Assembly: GCA_947258515.1 (NCBI GenBank)
Contig: CAMYIO010000037.1
Span: 1-33,103 of the forward strand
DNA length: 33,103 nt
From: an uncultured Ectothiorhodospiraceae bacterium
GTDB lineage: Bacteria > Pseudomonadota > Gammaproteobacteria > UBA9214
Direction: 5' to 3'
Shown here: positions 21,448 through 32,380 of the stretch, piece by piece
How the letters are laid out: each line of letters begins with the position of its first letter
Numbering within the stretch: position 1 is the stretch's first letter
Position numbers and translations under genes: made by a program
The notes under the pieces: generated by a model
Told to the model about the DNA's origin: nothing
The model's database searches: none
What the model saw: the letters and a program-made list of their open reading frames with translations, nothing else

Positions 21448-21704
21448 GTGAGACCACTGCAACAGCACGCATTGTTACCGGCAAGGTAATAAGCGACAAG
21501 ATGGACAAGTCGGCCACCGTGATGATTGAGCGCAAGGTCAAGCATCCCGTGTACGGAAAGTATATTCGCCGCTCTACCAAGCTGCATATTCACGATGCGG
21601 AAAACACCTGCCAGGAAGGTGATACGGTGATAATCGAACAGTGCCGGCCGATCTCCAGAACAAAATCGTGGAGACTGGTGGAAGTAGTAGGTCGCAGCGA
21701 CTAG
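21444..21704 (+). CDS. rpsQ: 30S ribosomal protein S17
   Basis: ...[44 protein letters not shown]... Confidence 0.96.
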   Translation: MSETTATARIVTGKVISDKMDKSATVMIERKVKHPVYGKYIRRSTKLHIHDAENTCQEGDTVIIEQCRPISRTKSWRLVEVVGRSD

Positions 21705-21767
21705 GCAGTATCCTGCGGACGAAGACCGGCAAATAATTTAATTCAACAGGGCGAACGGTACATAAGC

Positions 21768-22136
21768 ATGATTCAGATGCAAACAAAACTTGATGTTGCT
21801 GACAACAGTGGCGCACGCCGCTTGCAGTGCATCAAGGTGCTGGGTGGTTCACACCGCCGCTATGCGGGTATCGGTGACATAATCAAGGTCAGCATCAAGG
21901 AAGCCATACCTCGCGGCAAGGTCAAGAAGGGTGAGGTCTATAACGCGGTAATTGTCAGGACACGCAAGGGTGTACGACGTTCCGATGGTTCACTGATTCG
22001 CTTTGACGGCAATGCGGCGGTACTGCTGAATGCGCAGTTACAGCCGATCGGTACGCGTATCTTCGGACCGGTGACACGTGAACTGCGCAGTGAGCGCTTC
22101 ATGAAGATCATTTCGCTTGCACCGGAAGTTTTGTAG
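21768..22136 (+). CDS. rplN: 50S ribosomal protein L14
   Basis: [55 protein letters not shown]... Confidence 0.98.
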   Translation: MIQMQTKLDVADNSGARRLQCIKVLGGSHRRYAGIGDIIKVSIKEAIPRGKVKKGEVYNAVIVRTRKGVRRSDGSLIRFDGNAAVLLNAQLQPIGTRIFGPVTRELRSERFMKIISLAPEVL

Positions 22137-22145
22137 GAACAGAGC

Positions 22146-22463
22146 ATGAACAGAATCAAGAAAGGTGATGACGTCATCGTGGTGGCGGGCAAGGACAAGG
22201 GCAAACAGGGCAGCGTGCTGCGTGTTCTGCCAAACGGGCGCCTGATCGTGTCTGACGTCAATATGGCGAAGCGTCATACCAAGCCGAACCCGAACAAGGG
22301 TGTGCCCGGCGGTATAGTCGAAAAGGAAATGTCGATCGATCCTTCCAATATCATGCTGTTCAATCCGCAAACCAAAAAAGGCGAACGGGTATGTTTCAGG
22401 GTGCTTGAGGACGGTCGCAAGGTGCGTTATTTCAAGTCTACCGATGAAGTGGTGGACATCTAG
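22146..22463 (+). CDS. rplX: 50S ribosomal protein L24
   Basis: [49 protein letters not shown]... Confidence 0.97.
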   Translation: MNRIKKGDDVIVVAGKDKGKQGSVLRVLPNGRLIVSDVNMAKRHTKPNPNKGVPGGIVEKEMSIDPSNIMLFNPQTKKGERVCFRVLEDGRKVRYFKSTDEVVDI

Positions 22464-22479
22464 GTGATGGTGTAGAGAT

Positions 22480-23019
22480 ATGACCAGGCTGAAGGATTTT
22501 TACTCGGAAACAGTGACCAAACAGCTCAAGGAGCAGTTCGGTTACAAGAATGATATGGAGATTCCGCGGATCACCAAGATCACGCTCAATATGGGTGTGG
22601 GCGAGGCGATTGCCGATCGCAAGGTCATGGAACATGCAGTTAATGACATGACCAAGATTGCAGGTCAGAAACCGATTGTTATCAAGGCGCGCAAGTCCGT
22701 GGCCGGTTTCAAGCTGCGCGAGGGCTGGCCGGTTGGCTGCAAGGTGACACTGCGTCGCAGTATGATGTACGAGTTTCTTGACCGCCTGATCAGTGTGGCG
22801 ATCCCGCGTATTCGCGACTTTCGCGGCATGAACCCGAAGGCATTTGACGGTCGCGGCAACTACAACATGGGCGTCAGGGAACAGATCATTTTTCCCGAGA
22901 TTGATTACGACAAGATCGATACCCTGCGTGGTATGGATATAACACTTACGACAACTGCAAAAACGGACGAGGAAGGACGCGCGTTGCTGGCAGCGTTCAA
23001 CTTTCCGTTCAGGCACTGA
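22480..23019 (+). CDS. rplE: 50S ribosomal protein L5
   Basis: [44 protein letters not shown]... Confidence 0.97.
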   Translation: MTRLKDFYSETVTKQLKEQFGYKNDMEIPRITKITLNMGVGEAIADRKVMEHAVNDMTKIAGQKPIVIKARKSVAGFKLREGWPVGCKVTLRRSMMYEFLDRLISVAIPRIRDFRGMNPKAFDGRGNYNMGVREQIIFPEIDYDKIDTLRGMDITLTTTAKTDEEGRALLAAFNFPFRH

Positions 23020-23028
23020 GGTAGAAGC

Positions 23029-23334
23029 ATGGCCAAGAATTCCATGATTGCCCGCGAGAACAAGCGCGCCCGTACTGTGAAACGATTTGCCGCAAGGCGA
23101 GCCGAACTGAAGGCGATTATCAAGAGCAGTACCAGCTCCTATGACGAACGCTACCAGGCACAACTTAAATTGCAGGAGCAGCCGCGTGATGCGAGCCCCG
23201 TACGTGGCCGTAACCGCTGCCGGGTCACCGGCAGACCGCACGGCTATTACAGAAAATTCGGACTGTCCAGAAACAAGCTGCGTGAAGCTGCAATGCGTGG
23301 TGATGTTCCCGGTCTGGTCAAGGCAAGCTGGTAA
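23029..23334 (+). CDS. rpsN: 30S ribosomal protein S14
   Basis: [31 protein letters not shown]...[26 protein letters not shown]; long zinc-free form. Confidence 0.97.
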   Translation: MAKNSMIARENKRARTVKRFAARRAELKAIIKSSTSSYDERYQAQLKLQEQPRDASPVRGRNRCRVTGRPHGYYRKFGLSRNKLREAAMRGDVPGLVKASW

Positions 23335-23340
23335 CCTATT

Positions 23341-23733
23341 ATGATGACCGATCCTATTGCTGATCTGCTGACCCGTATTCGTAATGGTCAGTCTGCCAAC
23401 AAGGTGGAGGTTTCCATGCCTTCATCGACGTTGAAGTGTGCCATCGCACAGGTATTGAAAGACGAGGGTTACATTAACGATTTCTCCACTGCTGATGAAG
23501 ACGGCAAGATGGTGCTGACGGTCACGCTGAAGTACCACAATGGTACGCCGGTGATCGAGATGATCCAGCGCTCCAGTCGTCCGGGTTTGCGCCTCTACAA
23601 GGGCAAGGATGATATTCCGCGTATCCAGAACGGACTCGGTGTGGCTATCGTCTCGACCTCCAAGGGTGTAATGAGCGATCGTCAGGCCCGTGCTGCCGGT
23701 GAAGGTGGCGAAATCCTTTGTGTTGTAAGTTAA
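23341..23733 (+). CDS. rpsH: 30S ribosomal protein S8
   Basis: [29 protein letters not shown]...; ATG 23344 also possible. Confidence 0.97.
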   Translation: MMTDPIADLLTRIRNGQSANKVEVSMPSSTLKCAIAQVLKDEGYINDFSTADEDGKMVLTVTLKYHNGTPVIEMIQRSSRPGLRLYKGKDDIPRIQNGLGVAIVSTSKGVMSDRQARAAGEGGEILCVVS

Positions 23734-23745
23734 GCGGATAGAGTC

Positions 23746-24279
23746 ATGTCTAGAATTGCAAAACAACCGGTGTCTGTTCCTGCTGCAGTGGAAGTCACCG
23801 AGAATGGCCAGCAGATTACGGTCAAGGGCCCCAAGGGCACACTGGTTCACAATATACATGAACTCGTGGAAATGAAGCGCGAGGACGGCGAACTGAGCTT
23901 CAGCCCGCGCGATGGATCCAAGGCTTCCAATGCGCTGGCCGGTACCACCCGGTCGCTGGTCAGCAACCTGGTGACCGGTGTCAACGACGGTTACGAAAAG
24001 AAACTGGAACTGGTCGGCGTTGGTTACCGCGCGCAGGCCAGGGGCAAGGTGCTGAACCTGACCCTGGGTTTCTCGCACCCGGTCGACTACGAGGTGCCTG
24101 AAGGTGTCACGGCTGAAACGCCGAGCCAGACAGAAATTTTACTGAAAGGTGCAGACAAGCAACAAGTCGGCCAGGTTGCTGCAGAGATACGCGCCTTTCG
24201 TCCGCCGGAGCCTTACAAGGGCAAGGGTGTTCGTTATGCGGATGAAGTTGTGGTCCGCAAAGAAGCCAAGAAGAAATAG
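23746..24279 (+). CDS. rplF: 50S ribosomal protein L6
   Basis: [33 protein letters not shown]...[26 protein letters not shown]. Confidence 0.97.
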   Translation: MSRIAKQPVSVPAAVEVTENGQQITVKGPKGTLVHNIHELVEMKREDGELSFSPRDGSKASNALAGTTRSLVSNLVTGVNDGYEKKLELVGVGYRAQARGKVLNLTLGFSHPVDYEVPEGVTAETPSQTEILLKGADKQQVGQVAAEIRAFRPPEPYKGKGVRYADEVVVRKEAKKK

Positions 24280-24288
24280 GCAATTATT

Positions 24289-24642
24289 ATGGACAAGAAA
24301 CAATCACGTTTACGTCGTGCACGCCGTACCCGGGCTCATATCAAGACCATGGGCGTTACACGCCTGTGTATACACAAGACGCCACGCCACATGTATGCAC
24401 AGATTATCTCGCCGCAAGGCAATACCGTGGTCGCCAGTGCCTCGACGCTGGAAAGTGATGTTCGTAAAGACGTTAAATCTACCGGTGGTGTTGCCGCTGC
24501 AAGTGCAGTTGGACAAGTGGTTGCAGAGCGCGCCAGGGCCGCAGGAATTACCCGGGTAGCGTTCGATCGTTCCGGTTTTAAATATCATGGCCGCGTAAAA
24601 GCACTGGCTGATGCCGCGCGCGAGAACGGCCTGGAATTTTGA
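24289..24642 (+). CDS. rplR: 50S ribosomal protein L18
   Basis: [40 protein letters not shown]... Confidence 0.96.
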   Translation: MDKKQSRLRRARRTRAHIKTMGVTRLCIHKTPRHMYAQIISPQGNTVVASASTLESDVRKDVKSTGGVAAASAVGQVVAERARAAGITRVAFDRSGFKYHGRVKALADAARENGLEF

Positions 24643-24670
24643 TATAGGGTTTTCTGATAAAGGTCAAGTT

Positions 24671-25177
24671 ATGGGAAGAGTAGATGCACAGGCACAGGGT
24701 GACGGACTGCTTGAAAAGCTGGTCACGGTTAACCGTGTAGCGAAGGTTGTCAAGGGTGGTCGCCAGTTCGGCTTTACTGCGTTGACCGTTGTCGGTGACG
24801 GTGAGGGTCGTGTCGGTTATGGCTACGGCAAGGCCCGGGAAGTGCCTGTTGCTATCCAGAAGGCGATGGAAGCGGCACGCAAGAACATGATTGAGGTCAA
24901 CCTCAAGGATGGCACGCTGCAATACGCCCTGAACGCACGACACGGTGCCGCCAAGGTTTACATGCAGCCTGCCTCCGAAGGTACCGGCATTATCGCGGGC
25001 GGTGCCATGCGCGCCGTTTTTGAAGTCGTTGGCGTGCATAATGTTCTGGCAAAGTGCATCGGTTCCAACAATCCGAATAACGTGTTACGTGCCACCATCC
25101 GCGGACTTCAGGAAATGCGTTCGCCGGATGATATCGCGAGCAAGCGTGGCAAGACAGTAGCGGATATTCTGGAGTAA
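24671..25177 (+). CDS. rpsE: 30S ribosomal protein S5
   Basis: [59 protein letters not shown]...; start chosen at ATG 24671. Confidence 0.96.
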   Translation: MGRVDAQAQGDGLLEKLVTVNRVAKVVKGGRQFGFTALTVVGDGEGRVGYGYGKAREVPVAIQKAMEAARKNMIEVNLKDGTLQYALNARHGAAKVYMQPASEGTGIIAGGAMRAVFEVVGVHNVLAKCIGSNNPNNVLRATIRGLQEMRSPDDIASKRGKTVADILE

Positions 25178-25180
25178 GAC

Positions 25181-25366
25181 ATGGCCAGCGTAAAGAAAAT
25201 CAGAATTTCACAGACGAAGAGTTCCAATGGTCGCCTGCAGAGCCACAAGGCCACGTTAATCGGCCTGGGTTTGCGTCGTATCCGCCATACCGTGGAACTG
25301 GACGATACCCCGGAAATACGGGGCATGATCAACAAGGTTGCCTATATGGTAAGGGTCGAGGACTAG
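25181..25366 (+). CDS. rpmD: 50S ribosomal protein L30
   Basis: [57 protein letters not shown]... Confidence 0.95.
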   Translation: MASVKKIRISQTKSSNGRLQSHKATLIGLGLRRIRHTVELDDTPEIRGMINKVAYMVRVED

Positions 25367-25369
25367 ACA

Positions 25370-25804
25370 ATGCGTCTGAATACATTAAAACCGGCTGACG
25401 GCAGCAGCAAAGACCGCAAGCGTGTCGGCCGTGGTATCGGTTCGGGGCTGGGCAAGACCTGTGGCCGTGGTCACAAGGGTCAGAAGTCACGCTCCGGTGG
25501 TTACCACAAGATCGGTTTCGAAGGCGGGCAGATGCCGTTGCAGCGTCGCTTGCCGAAAATGGGTTTCCTGTCGCGCAAGTCACGCTTTATCGATGAACTG
25601 CGCTTGAACGAACTGGCGCTGGTCAATGCTGATGTCATTGACCTGGCTGCATTGAAGGCAGTCAACCTGATCTCGCGTGAAGTCCGCAGTGTCAAGGTGT
25701 TCGCATCCGGTGCGATCGACAAGGCTGTAACCCTGAAAGGTATACGGGTCACAAAGGGTGCGCGTGCTGCAATTGAAGCGGCCGGTGGCAAGATCGAGGA
25801 ATAA
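25370..25804 (+). CDS. rplO: 50S ribosomal protein L15
   Basis: [44 protein letters not shown]... Confidence 0.97.
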   Translation: MRLNTLKPADGSSKDRKRVGRGIGSGLGKTCGRGHKGQKSRSGGYHKIGFEGGQMPLQRRLPKMGFLSRKSRFIDELRLNELALVNADVIDLAALKAVNLISREVRSVKVFASGAIDKAVTLKGIRVTKGARAAIEAAGGKIEE

Positions 25805-27160
25805 ATGGCAACAGGAAATACACTTTCAGGTACCGCCTCGAGTATCGGGCAGATGAAAGAGCTGCGCCAGCGGCTCTTTTTCGTCATTGGTGCCATCGTC
25901 GTCTTTCGTATCGGCTCGTTCATTCCGTTGCCGGGAATCGATCCGGTGGTGCTTGCTGCACTGGTAGACCAGCAGCGTGGCACGATTCTGGAGATGTTCA
26001 ATATGTTTTCCGGTGGCGCGCTGGAGCGGTTGTCGCTGTTCGCGCTCGGCATCATGCCCTACATCTCGGCATCGATTATCATGAACCTGCTGACCGTGAC
26101 GGTACCGTCACTGGAAGCCCTGAAGAAAGAAGGCGGTGAAGCCGGTCGCCACAAGATCACGCAATACACCCGCTACGGGACCGTGGGCCTGGCCACCATG
26201 CAGGCCTTCGGCATCTCCAGCGCGTTGCAAAGCCAGCAGGTCGCCGGCAGTGCACTGGTGATTAATCCAGGGCCGAGTTTTGTGCTGACGGCCATCGTTA
26301 CGCTGGTGACCGGAACCGTATTCCTGATGTGGCTCGGTGAGCAGGTCACGGAACGCGGTGTCGGTAACGGCATCTCGATTATCATCTTTTCCGGTATCGT
26401 CTCCGGCCTGCCATCAGCCATTGGCGGCACACTGGAACTGGCGCGTACCGGTGAAATGAACGTGCTGACCATCCTGGTGCTGTTTGCACTGGCACTGGCA
26501 GTGACCGGATTTGTGGTGTTTGTCGAACGCGGTCAACGCCGTATTACCGTGAATTACGCGAAGCGGCAACAGGGGCGCAAGGTGTATGCGGCACAGAGTA
26601 CGCACCTGCCGCTGAAGCTGAACATGGCGGGTGTGATACCGCCGATCTTTGCGTCCAGTATCATTCTGTTCCCCGCGACCATGGGTAGCTGGGTCGGGCA
26701 GGGCGAAGGTATGGGCTGGTTAAAGGATATCGCCGCGACATTGTCGCCGGGTCAGCCGTTGTATGTGATTTTCTATGCACTGGCCATCGTGTTCTTCTGT
26801 TTTTTCTATACGGCACTGGTATTCAATGCCAAGGAAACAGCGGACAACCTGAAGAAGTCCGGTGCCTTTATCCCGGGTATCCGGCCGGGTGAGCAGACCG
26901 CCAAATATATCGACGGTGTCATGACGCGGCTGACCACGGCCGGCGCGGTGTACATCACCCTGGTCTGCCTGATGCCGGAATTTCTGATTCTTTACTGGAA
27001 CGTACCGTTCTATTTTGGTGGTACTTCCCTGTTGATTATTGTCGTGGTGACCATGGACTTCATGGCACAGGTTCAGACGCACCTGGTTTCGCACCAGTAC
27101 AGCGGCTTGATGAAGAAGGCGAACCTGAAGGGTCACGGCGGGACCGGCATGCTGCGCTAG
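25805..27160 (+). CDS. secY: Preprotein translocase subunit SecY
   Basis: 451 aa multi-pass membrane protein; [26 protein letters not shown]...; starts immediately after the rplO stop. Confidence 0.97.
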   Translation: MATGNTLSGTASSIGQMKELRQRLFFVIGAIVVFRIGSFIPLPGIDPVVLAALVDQQRGTILEMFNMFSGGALERLSLFALGIMPYISASIIMNLLTVTVPSLEALKKEGGEAGRHKITQYTRYGTVGLATMQAFGISSALQSQQVAGSALVINPGPSFVLTAIVTLVTGTVFLMWLGEQVTERGVGNGISIIIFSGIVSGLPSAIGGTLELARTGEMNVLTILVLFALALAVTGFVVFVERGQRRITVNYAKRQQGRKVYAAQSTHLPLKLNMAGVIPPIFASSIILFPATMGSWVGQGEGMGWLKDIAATLSPGQPLYVIFYALAIVFFCFFYTALVFNAKETADNLKKSGAFIPGIRPGEQTAKYIDGVMTRLTTAGAVYITLVCLMPEFLILYWNVPFYFGGTSLLIIVVVTMDFMAQVQTHLVSHQYSGLMKKANLKGHGGTGMLR

Positions 27161-27188
27161 CGGCGGCCTTTTTTAGAGGTGTAGGGAC

Positions 27189-27302
27189 ATGAAAGTACGT
27201 GCTTCAGTCAAGCGTATCTGCCGCAACTGCAAGGTAATCCGTCGCAACGGCGTTGTGCGCGTCATCTGTAAAGATGGACGTCACAAGCAGCGACAGGGCT
27301 AG
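27189..27302 (+). CDS. rpmJ: 50S ribosomal protein L36
   Basis: 37-codon [40 protein letters not shown]; below the ORF-track length cutoff, translated by hand; zinc-ribbon form. Confidence 0.96.
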   Translation: MKVRASVKRICRNCKVIRRNGVVRVICKDGRHKQRQG

Positions 27303-27394
27303 TCAGTCGCGGACAGTATGCAAGACATTGAAAAACATGCAAAAACGAGCCTGATGATGCGGCGAATGCGCGGCTGACAGGTGTTTGTTTGTAT

Positions 27395-27423
27395 TTGATT
27401 TATTGGCGGTCAAAGGCTATCCT
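27395..27423 (+). promoter_or_regulatory. Candidate sigma70 promoter for the rpsM-rpsK-rpsD-rpoA-rplQ (alpha) operon
   Basis: TTGATT (27395-27400), 17-nt spacer, TATCCT (27418-27423), in the 172-nt rpmJ-rpsM intergenic region. Confidence 0.5.
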
Positions 27424-27474
27424 ACCCTGCTTTTCGCGCCGCACTCAATACAATAGCGTTTGGAGATTATTTAG

Positions 27475-27831
27475 ATGGCACGTATTGCCGGGATTAACAT
27501 TGCACCGCACAAGCATGCGGAGATTGCCCTGACGGGTATCTATGGTATCGGTCGCATCACTGCGCGCAAGATCTGTGCGGACACTGGTGTCAAACCGGAC
27601 ACCAAGATCAAGGACCTGACAGAGGCCGAGGTGGAGTCCATCCGCAACGAGATTGTCAAGTACACCATAGAAGGTGACCTGCGTCGTACCATCTCCATGA
27701 ATATCAAGCGACTGATGGACCTGGGCAGCTATCGTGGAATCCGCCATCGTCGCGGTTTGCCGCTGCGCGGACAGCAAACACAAACCAATGCACGTACCCG
27801 CAAGGGTCCGCGCCGCCCGATTCGCAAGTAA
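27475..27831 (+). CDS. rpsM: 30S ribosomal protein S13
   Basis: [39 protein letters not shown]...[26 protein letters not shown]. Confidence 0.97.
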   Translation: MARIAGINIAPHKHAEIALTGIYGIGRITARKICADTGVKPDTKIKDLTEAEVESIRNEIVKYTIEGDLRRTISMNIKRLMDLGSYRGIRHRRGLPLRGQQTQTNARTRKGPRRPIRK

Positions 27832-27873
27832 TTTACATTAACCAGTAATCGTAGTTAACACCGGAACCCAGGT

Positions 27874-28257
27874 ATGGCACAGGCACCCACTCGCAAGAAA
27901 GTGAAGAAGGACGTCGCTGACGGCATCGCGCACATTCACGCATCATTCAACAATACCATCATCATGATCACCGATCGCCAGGGTAATGCCCTTGCCTGGG
28001 CGACCGCGGGTGGTTCAGGGTTCCGCGGTTCGCGCAAGAGCACGCCGTTTGCCGCGCAGGTCGCTGCTGAAAAAGCCGGTGACAAAGTCAAGGAATACGG
28101 CATGAAAAATCTTGAAGTAGAAGTCAAGGGCCCGGGCCCCGGTCGCGAATCCGCGGTACGTGCGCTGAATAATGCCGGTTTTCAGATTACCAATATCACT
28201 GACGTGACACCGATACCGCATAACGGCTGTCGGCCACCGAAAAAACGTCGCGTTTAG
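27874..28257 (+). CDS. rpsK: 30S ribosomal protein S11
   Basis: ...[53 protein letters not shown]... Confidence 0.98.
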   Translation: MAQAPTRKKVKKDVADGIAHIHASFNNTIIMITDRQGNALAWATAGGSGFRGSRKSTPFAAQVAAEKAGDKVKEYGMKNLEVEVKGPGPGRESAVRALNNAGFQITNITDVTPIPHNGCRPPKKRRV

Positions 28258-28270
28258 AAAGGAAAAGATC

Positions 28271-28897
28271 ATGGCAAAGTACACTGGATCCAAATGCCGC
28301 CAATGCCGCCGCGAAGGTGGCAAGCTGTTTCTGAAAGGCGAAAAATGCTTTACCTCGAAGTGCCCGGTTGAGAACCGTCCGTTTCCGCCCGGCCAGCACG
28401 GCCAGCGCCGTACGCGGCTGTCTGATTATGCGACCCAGTTACGTGAAAAGCAGAAGGTGCGCCGGATCTACGGGGTTCTGGAGAAGCAGTTCCGCAATTA
28501 CTACAAGAAGGCGGCCGGTACCAAGGGCTCGACCGGTGAAAACCTGTTGCAGTTACTTGAAGGGCGTCTCGATAATGTGGTCTACCGCATGGGTTTTGCA
28601 TCTTCGCGCAGCGAGTCACGTCAGCTGGTGCGCCACAACGGTATCAGTGTCAATGGTTCGCGGGTAAATATACCGTCCTACCAGGTTCAGCCGAGCGATG
28701 TCGTCGGCATTACCGACAAGGGTCGCTCACAGCTGCGTATCAAGTCAGCCATTGAGCTGGCGCAGCAGCGCGGCTTTTCAGACTGGATTGACGTCGATAC
28801 CAAGAAGATTGAAGGGGTGTACAAATCACGGCCCGAGCGCAGTGAATTGCCCGCTGATATCAACGAACATCTGATCGTCGAATTGTATTCTAAGTAA
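28271..28897 (+). CDS. rpsD: 30S ribosomal protein S4 (four-cysteine N-terminus)
   Basis: [47 protein letters not shown]...[45 protein letters not shown]...[14 protein letters not shown]. Confidence 0.97.
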   Translation: MAKYTGSKCRQCRREGGKLFLKGEKCFTSKCPVENRPFPPGQHGQRRTRLSDYATQLREKQKVRRIYGVLEKQFRNYYKKAAGTKGSTGENLLQLLEGRLDNVVYRMGFASSRSESRQLVRHNGISVNGSRVNIPSYQVQPSDVVGITDKGRSQLRIKSAIELAQQRGFSDWIDVDTKKIEGVYKSRPERSELPADINEHLIVELYSK

Positions 28898-28915
28898 TTT
28901 CTGAGGGATTTATAC

Positions 28916-29938
28916 ATGCTTGGTAAAGTCAACGAATTCCTGAAACCGCGTATCGTGGATGTCCAGGCTATCAACGACAAGCACGCCAAGGTAACACTGG
29001 AGCCACTGGAACGCGGTTTTGGTCATACCCTCGGTAATGCCTTGCGCCGCATACTGCTGTCATCGATGCCGGGCACCGCAATCATCAATGCCGAGATCGA
29101 TGGCGTGTTGCATGAGTATTCAACCATTGAAGGCGTTCAGGAAGATGTCATCGACATCCTGCTGAACCTGAAGAAGGTCGCACTGCGCATGCACGAGCGC
29201 AGCGAAGCAACGCTGACGCTGAACAAGAAGGGTCCGGGTCCTGTCACCGCCGGTGATATCAAGCTGGATCACGATGTCGAGATCGTCAATCCGGACCATG
29301 TCATTGCCAACCTGACCAAGGCCGGCGAATTGTCCATGACGCTGAAAATCGCGAAGGGGCGTGGTTACCAGCCGGCTACCCGACGTGAAACCGAGGAGAG
29401 CGAGGGGCGGGCAATTGGCAGTCTGCAACTGGATGCCTCGTTCAGCCCGGTCAGCCGCATTGCCTACAATGTCGATCGGGCGCGTGTCGAGCAGCGCACC
29501 GACCTGGACAAGCTGATTATTGATATTGAAACCAACGGCACGGTCGACCCTGAAGAGGCTATTCGCCATGCGGCGACCATCCTGCAGGACCAGTTGTCCG
29601 CGTTTGTTGATCTGCAGGCCACCACGGTAGAAGACAAGGATACCCAGGGTCCGGAAATTGATCCGATCCTGCTGCGCCCTGTCGATGATCTGGAGTTGAC
29701 CGTGCGTTCCGCCAATTGCCTCAAGGCAGAGAGCATCTATTTCATCGGTGACCTGATACAGCGAACCGAAGTGGAGTTGCTGAAGACACCGAATCTGGGC
29801 AAGAAGTCCCTGACCGAGATCAAGGATGTGCTCGCCACCAAGGGGCTGTCACTGGGTATGCGTCTTGAGAACTGGCCGCCTGCGAGCCTTTCCGCACGGG
29901 AGCAGGAACCTTCTGCCTTAATAAGTAACGGGATTTAA
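28916..29938 (+). CDS. rpoA: DNA-directed RNA polymerase subunit alpha
   Basis: 340 aa; ...[30 protein letters not shown]...; [47 protein letters not shown]. Confidence 0.98.
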   Translation: MLGKVNEFLKPRIVDVQAINDKHAKVTLEPLERGFGHTLGNALRRILLSSMPGTAIINAEIDGVLHEYSTIEGVQEDVIDILLNLKKVALRMHERSEATLTLNKKGPGPVTAGDIKLDHDVEIVNPDHVIANLTKAGELSMTLKIAKGRGYQPATRRETEESEGRAIGSLQLDASFSPVSRIAYNVDRARVEQRTDLDKLIIDIETNGTVDPEEAIRHAATILQDQLSAFVDLQATTVEDKDTQGPEIDPILLRPVDDLELTVRSANCLKAESIYFIGDLIQRTEVELLKTPNLGKKSLTEIKDVLATKGLSLGMRLENWPPASLSAREQEPSALISNGI

Positions 29939-29940
29939 TC

Positions 29941-30330
29941 ATGCGTCATCGTAAGACAGGGCGGCAACTAAACCGCAACAGCTCACACCGCAGTGCCATG
30001 TTCCAGAACATGACTGTGTCATTGCTGCGTCATGAAATCATCAAGACGACCTTGCCAAAGGCCAAGGAACTGCGTCGTATCGCCGAACCGTTTATCACCA
30101 TGGCAAAGACAGATTCCGTGCACAAGCGCCGCATGGCCTTCAACCGCTTGCGTGACCGGGACATGGTGACCAAGCTGTTTAATGACCTGGGTCCGCACTA
30201 CAAGGAACGCCCGGGTGGTTACCTGCGCATTCTCAAGGCCGGCTTCCGTACCGGTGACAAGGCGCCCATGGCCTATATCGAAATGGTTGATCGTCCCCAG
30301 AATGATGCCGGCGAAGATCTCGTCACCTGA
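29941..30330 (+). CDS. rplQ: 50S ribosomal protein L17
   Basis: [53 protein letters not shown]... Confidence 0.98.
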   Translation: MRHRKTGRQLNRNSSHRSAMFQNMTVSLLRHEIIKTTLPKAKELRRIAEPFITMAKTDSVHKRRMAFNRLRDRDMVTKLFNDLGPHYKERPGGYLRILKAGFRTGDKAPMAYIEMVDRPQNDAGEDLVT

Positions 30331-30365
30331 TGTGACGATTTTCCGCAACTGCGCGGATTCACAAG

Positions 30366-30390
30366 AAACCGGGCACTGCCCGGTTTTTTT
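30366..30390 (+). terminator. Rho-independent terminator at the end of the supercluster
   Basis: AAACCGGGC-ACT-GCCCGGTTTTTTT. Confidence 0.95.
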
Positions 30391-30491
30391 GTGCCACGAT
30401 GATTGTGATTGATTCGTGATAATCGCGCGACGATTGCGTGACACTCTCCTGTAATACTGATTCTCCCTGCAATAAATACTGGAGAGTTAAA

Positions 30492-30845
30492 ATGAAAACA
30501 CTGAAAACGATCGGCATGGTTACCCTGCTGGGTGCCGCTGTTGTCATGAGCAGCACCGGCTTTGCGAAAGAGCGGACCAAAGGGCGTGGCACCGGGCCTG
30601 TTATCTTCGTGACCTCGCAAGGCCTGTATTACGACTCGATTGTCGTTGTCGATCCATTACCCTTCAAGGGCCGCTTCCAGGAACTGGTACCCGGGGAGAA
30701 CGGATTGAGCACGGAGTTCGGGCCGGGTGAGGTTGGTCACCTCGGTGGCCGCTGGTGGGTGGACGTGAACGATAACCAGAACATGGACAAGAATGATCAT
30801 TACTTCCTGTGTCCGTTACTCGGACCGGGACGTGACCACATGTAA
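30492..30845 (+). CDS. Small secreted hypothetical protein with signal peptide
   Basis: MKTLKTIGMVTLLGAAVVMSSTGFAKERTKG... typical signal peptide; GGAG RBS; 117 aa; mature part VIFVTSQGLYYDSIVVVDPLPFKGRFQELVPGENG...WWVDVNDNQNMDKNDHYFLCPLLGPGRDHM; family not recognised. Confidence 0.75.
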   Translation: MKTLKTIGMVTLLGAAVVMSSTGFAKERTKGRGTGPVIFVTSQGLYYDSIVVVDPLPFKGRFQELVPGENGLSTEFGPGEVGHLGGRWWVDVNDNQNMDKNDHYFLCPLLGPGRDHM

Positions 30846-30857
30846 CATCTGACTGTT

Positions 30858-30889
30858 GCCCCCCCGGACACATATGATGGCCGGGGGGC
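30858..30889. terminator. Hairpin between convergent genes (possible bidirectional terminator)
   Basis: GCCCCCCCGG-ACACATATGATGG-CCGGGGGGC, lying between the hypothetical protein stop and the convergent kinase stop; U-tracts are weak. Confidence 0.5.
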
Positions 30890-30892
30890 TTG

Positions 30893-32380
30893 TTAGTATT
30901 TGGCGGGCAGGCTGAAGTTGAATTCCGAGCCGCTGTTGATCATGCTGCTGACCGACAGTTTTCCACCGTGAATTTCTATAATGCGTTGTGCGATGGCCAG
31001 TCCCAGGCCGGCGCCGTCCCTGTTATCGTCAGTGGCTGTCTTGCGGTAGAAACGATCAAAGATGTGCGGCAGTACATCTGCGGAAATGCCGCTGCCGGTA
31101 TCCCTGACTTTTACAGTGACCTGGCTGTCCCTGGTTTCCATGGACAGGTGGATGCTGCCGCCCGATGGCGTATGTTGCAGTGCATTGTCGATGAGATTGT
31201 CAAGCACGCGCTCAATCATGCCGATGTCCGCATCCACGAACGGGATGTCGGGTGCGTCATCGGCCTCGATCATTACATTGGCCTGCTGCGCACGCAGCTT
31301 GAACTTCTGGATGACATCCTGGATAAGCTCGGTGAGCAGGAACGGTTCGCGTTCCGGTGTCAGTTCATGCGCATCCAGCTTGGCAAGTTCGAACAGGTCA
31401 TAGACCAGCTTCGTGAGTCGATCTGCATGCCGGCTTGCCGTCTCCAGGTATTCCCGCCGTTCGCTGGCGGTGAGGCTGTTGTCCTTGAGCGTGAGCGTCT
31501 CGAGGTAACCGTTCAGGGACGCCAGCGGTGTGCGCAGGTCGTGAGAGACATTGGCTACCAGTTCGCGTCGCAGTGAATCGGTTTCACGCAGGCGTTCCAT
31601 TTGCGCGCGGATATGCGTTGCCATTTCAAAAAAGGTATTGCTGAGCCGGTCGATCTCGTCAGAAGCCGCGTCATTCTTCACCGAATACGAGACTGCTGCG
31701 GAAAAGTTCTGTTGTTTGAAAACTTCCATGCTGCGACTGAGGGTGCCCAGGCGTCGCGTCAGCAAGGCGAAGATCAGCAAGCCGGCACCCAGTGCAAACA
31801 GCAGGGCAGTGCCGACGGCAACAGCGCTCCAGCGCATGATGTAGCTGTTTTTTAACATCGCCGTGATGTGGTCAGTCTGCTCGCTGCCCAGTATCGCGTA
31901 GATGTAGCCCTGGATATCGCCATCACCGGTAATGGGGGCAGCCGAGAAGGCCTTTTGCTGTCCAATATGACGTGGATCATCACCAAGCACCGGCAGCGTG
32001 GCCTTGCCGCTGAGCATGCTTGCCAGCGGGGAAAGATCGACGCGCTCACGATGGACCTTGTCGGGTGATGCTGAGTAGGAGAGGATCCGCCCGTCTGCCG
32101 CCAGCAGGTACAGTTCCAGACTGGGGTTAACGATCATCAGATTATGGAACAGGTCTTTCAACGCTCTCTGGTTGATCTGACCCTCCCTGAACAACACATG
32201 TTCATCCACGATATACATGGCGAGGTCGCGATTTAGCCGCTGGGCGACTTCCTGCTGGTACATCTGTGCGGAATACAGGGCGGCAAACAGAAAGGTGCCG
32301 CCAACGAGGCAAAACAGCAGCAACAGCACCAGCGCCAGTTTGGCATACAGGGTTCTGAACAGTTTGTTAAACGCTTGCAT
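30893..32380 (-). CDS. Sensor histidine kinase (HAMP, HisKA, HATPase_c)
   Basis: N-terminal TM segment (LALVLLLLFCLVGGTFLFAALY), periplasmic region, second TM, H-box NVSHDLRTPLASLNGYLETL, ATP-lid motifs DNLIDNALQHTPSGG, DTGSGIS, GAGLGLAIAQRIIEIHGG. Start at MQAFNKLF chosen; ORF extends to 32410. Confidence 0.92.
   Translation of the reverse strand: MQAFNKLFRTLYAKLALVLLLLFCLVGGTFLFAALYSAQMYQQEVAQRLNRDLAMYIVDEHVLFREGQINQRALKDLFHNLMIVNPSLELYLLAADGRILSYSASPDKVHRERVDLSPLASMLSGKATLPVLGDDPRHIGQQKAFSAAPITGDGDIQGYIYAILGSEQTDHITAMLKNSYIMRWSAVAVGTALLFALGAGLLIFALLTRRLGTLSRSMEVFKQQNFSAAVSYSVKNDAASDEIDRLSNTFFEMATHIRAQMERLRETDSLRRELVANVSHDLRTPLASLNGYLETLTLKDNSLTASERREYLETASRHADRLTKLVYDLFELAKLDAHELTPEREPFLLTELIQDVIQKFKLRAQQANVMIEADDAPDIPFVDADIGMIERVLDNLIDNALQHTPSGGSIHLSMETRDSQVTVKVRDTGSGISADVLPHIFDRFYRKTATDDNRDGAGLGLAIAQRIIEIHGGKLSVSSMINSGSEFNFSLPAKY

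Noticed and set aside
30890-31576. 228-aa + strand ORF overlapping the histidine kinase
   Set aside because: Antisense to the kinase catalytic domains, which have clear family motifs on the - strand.
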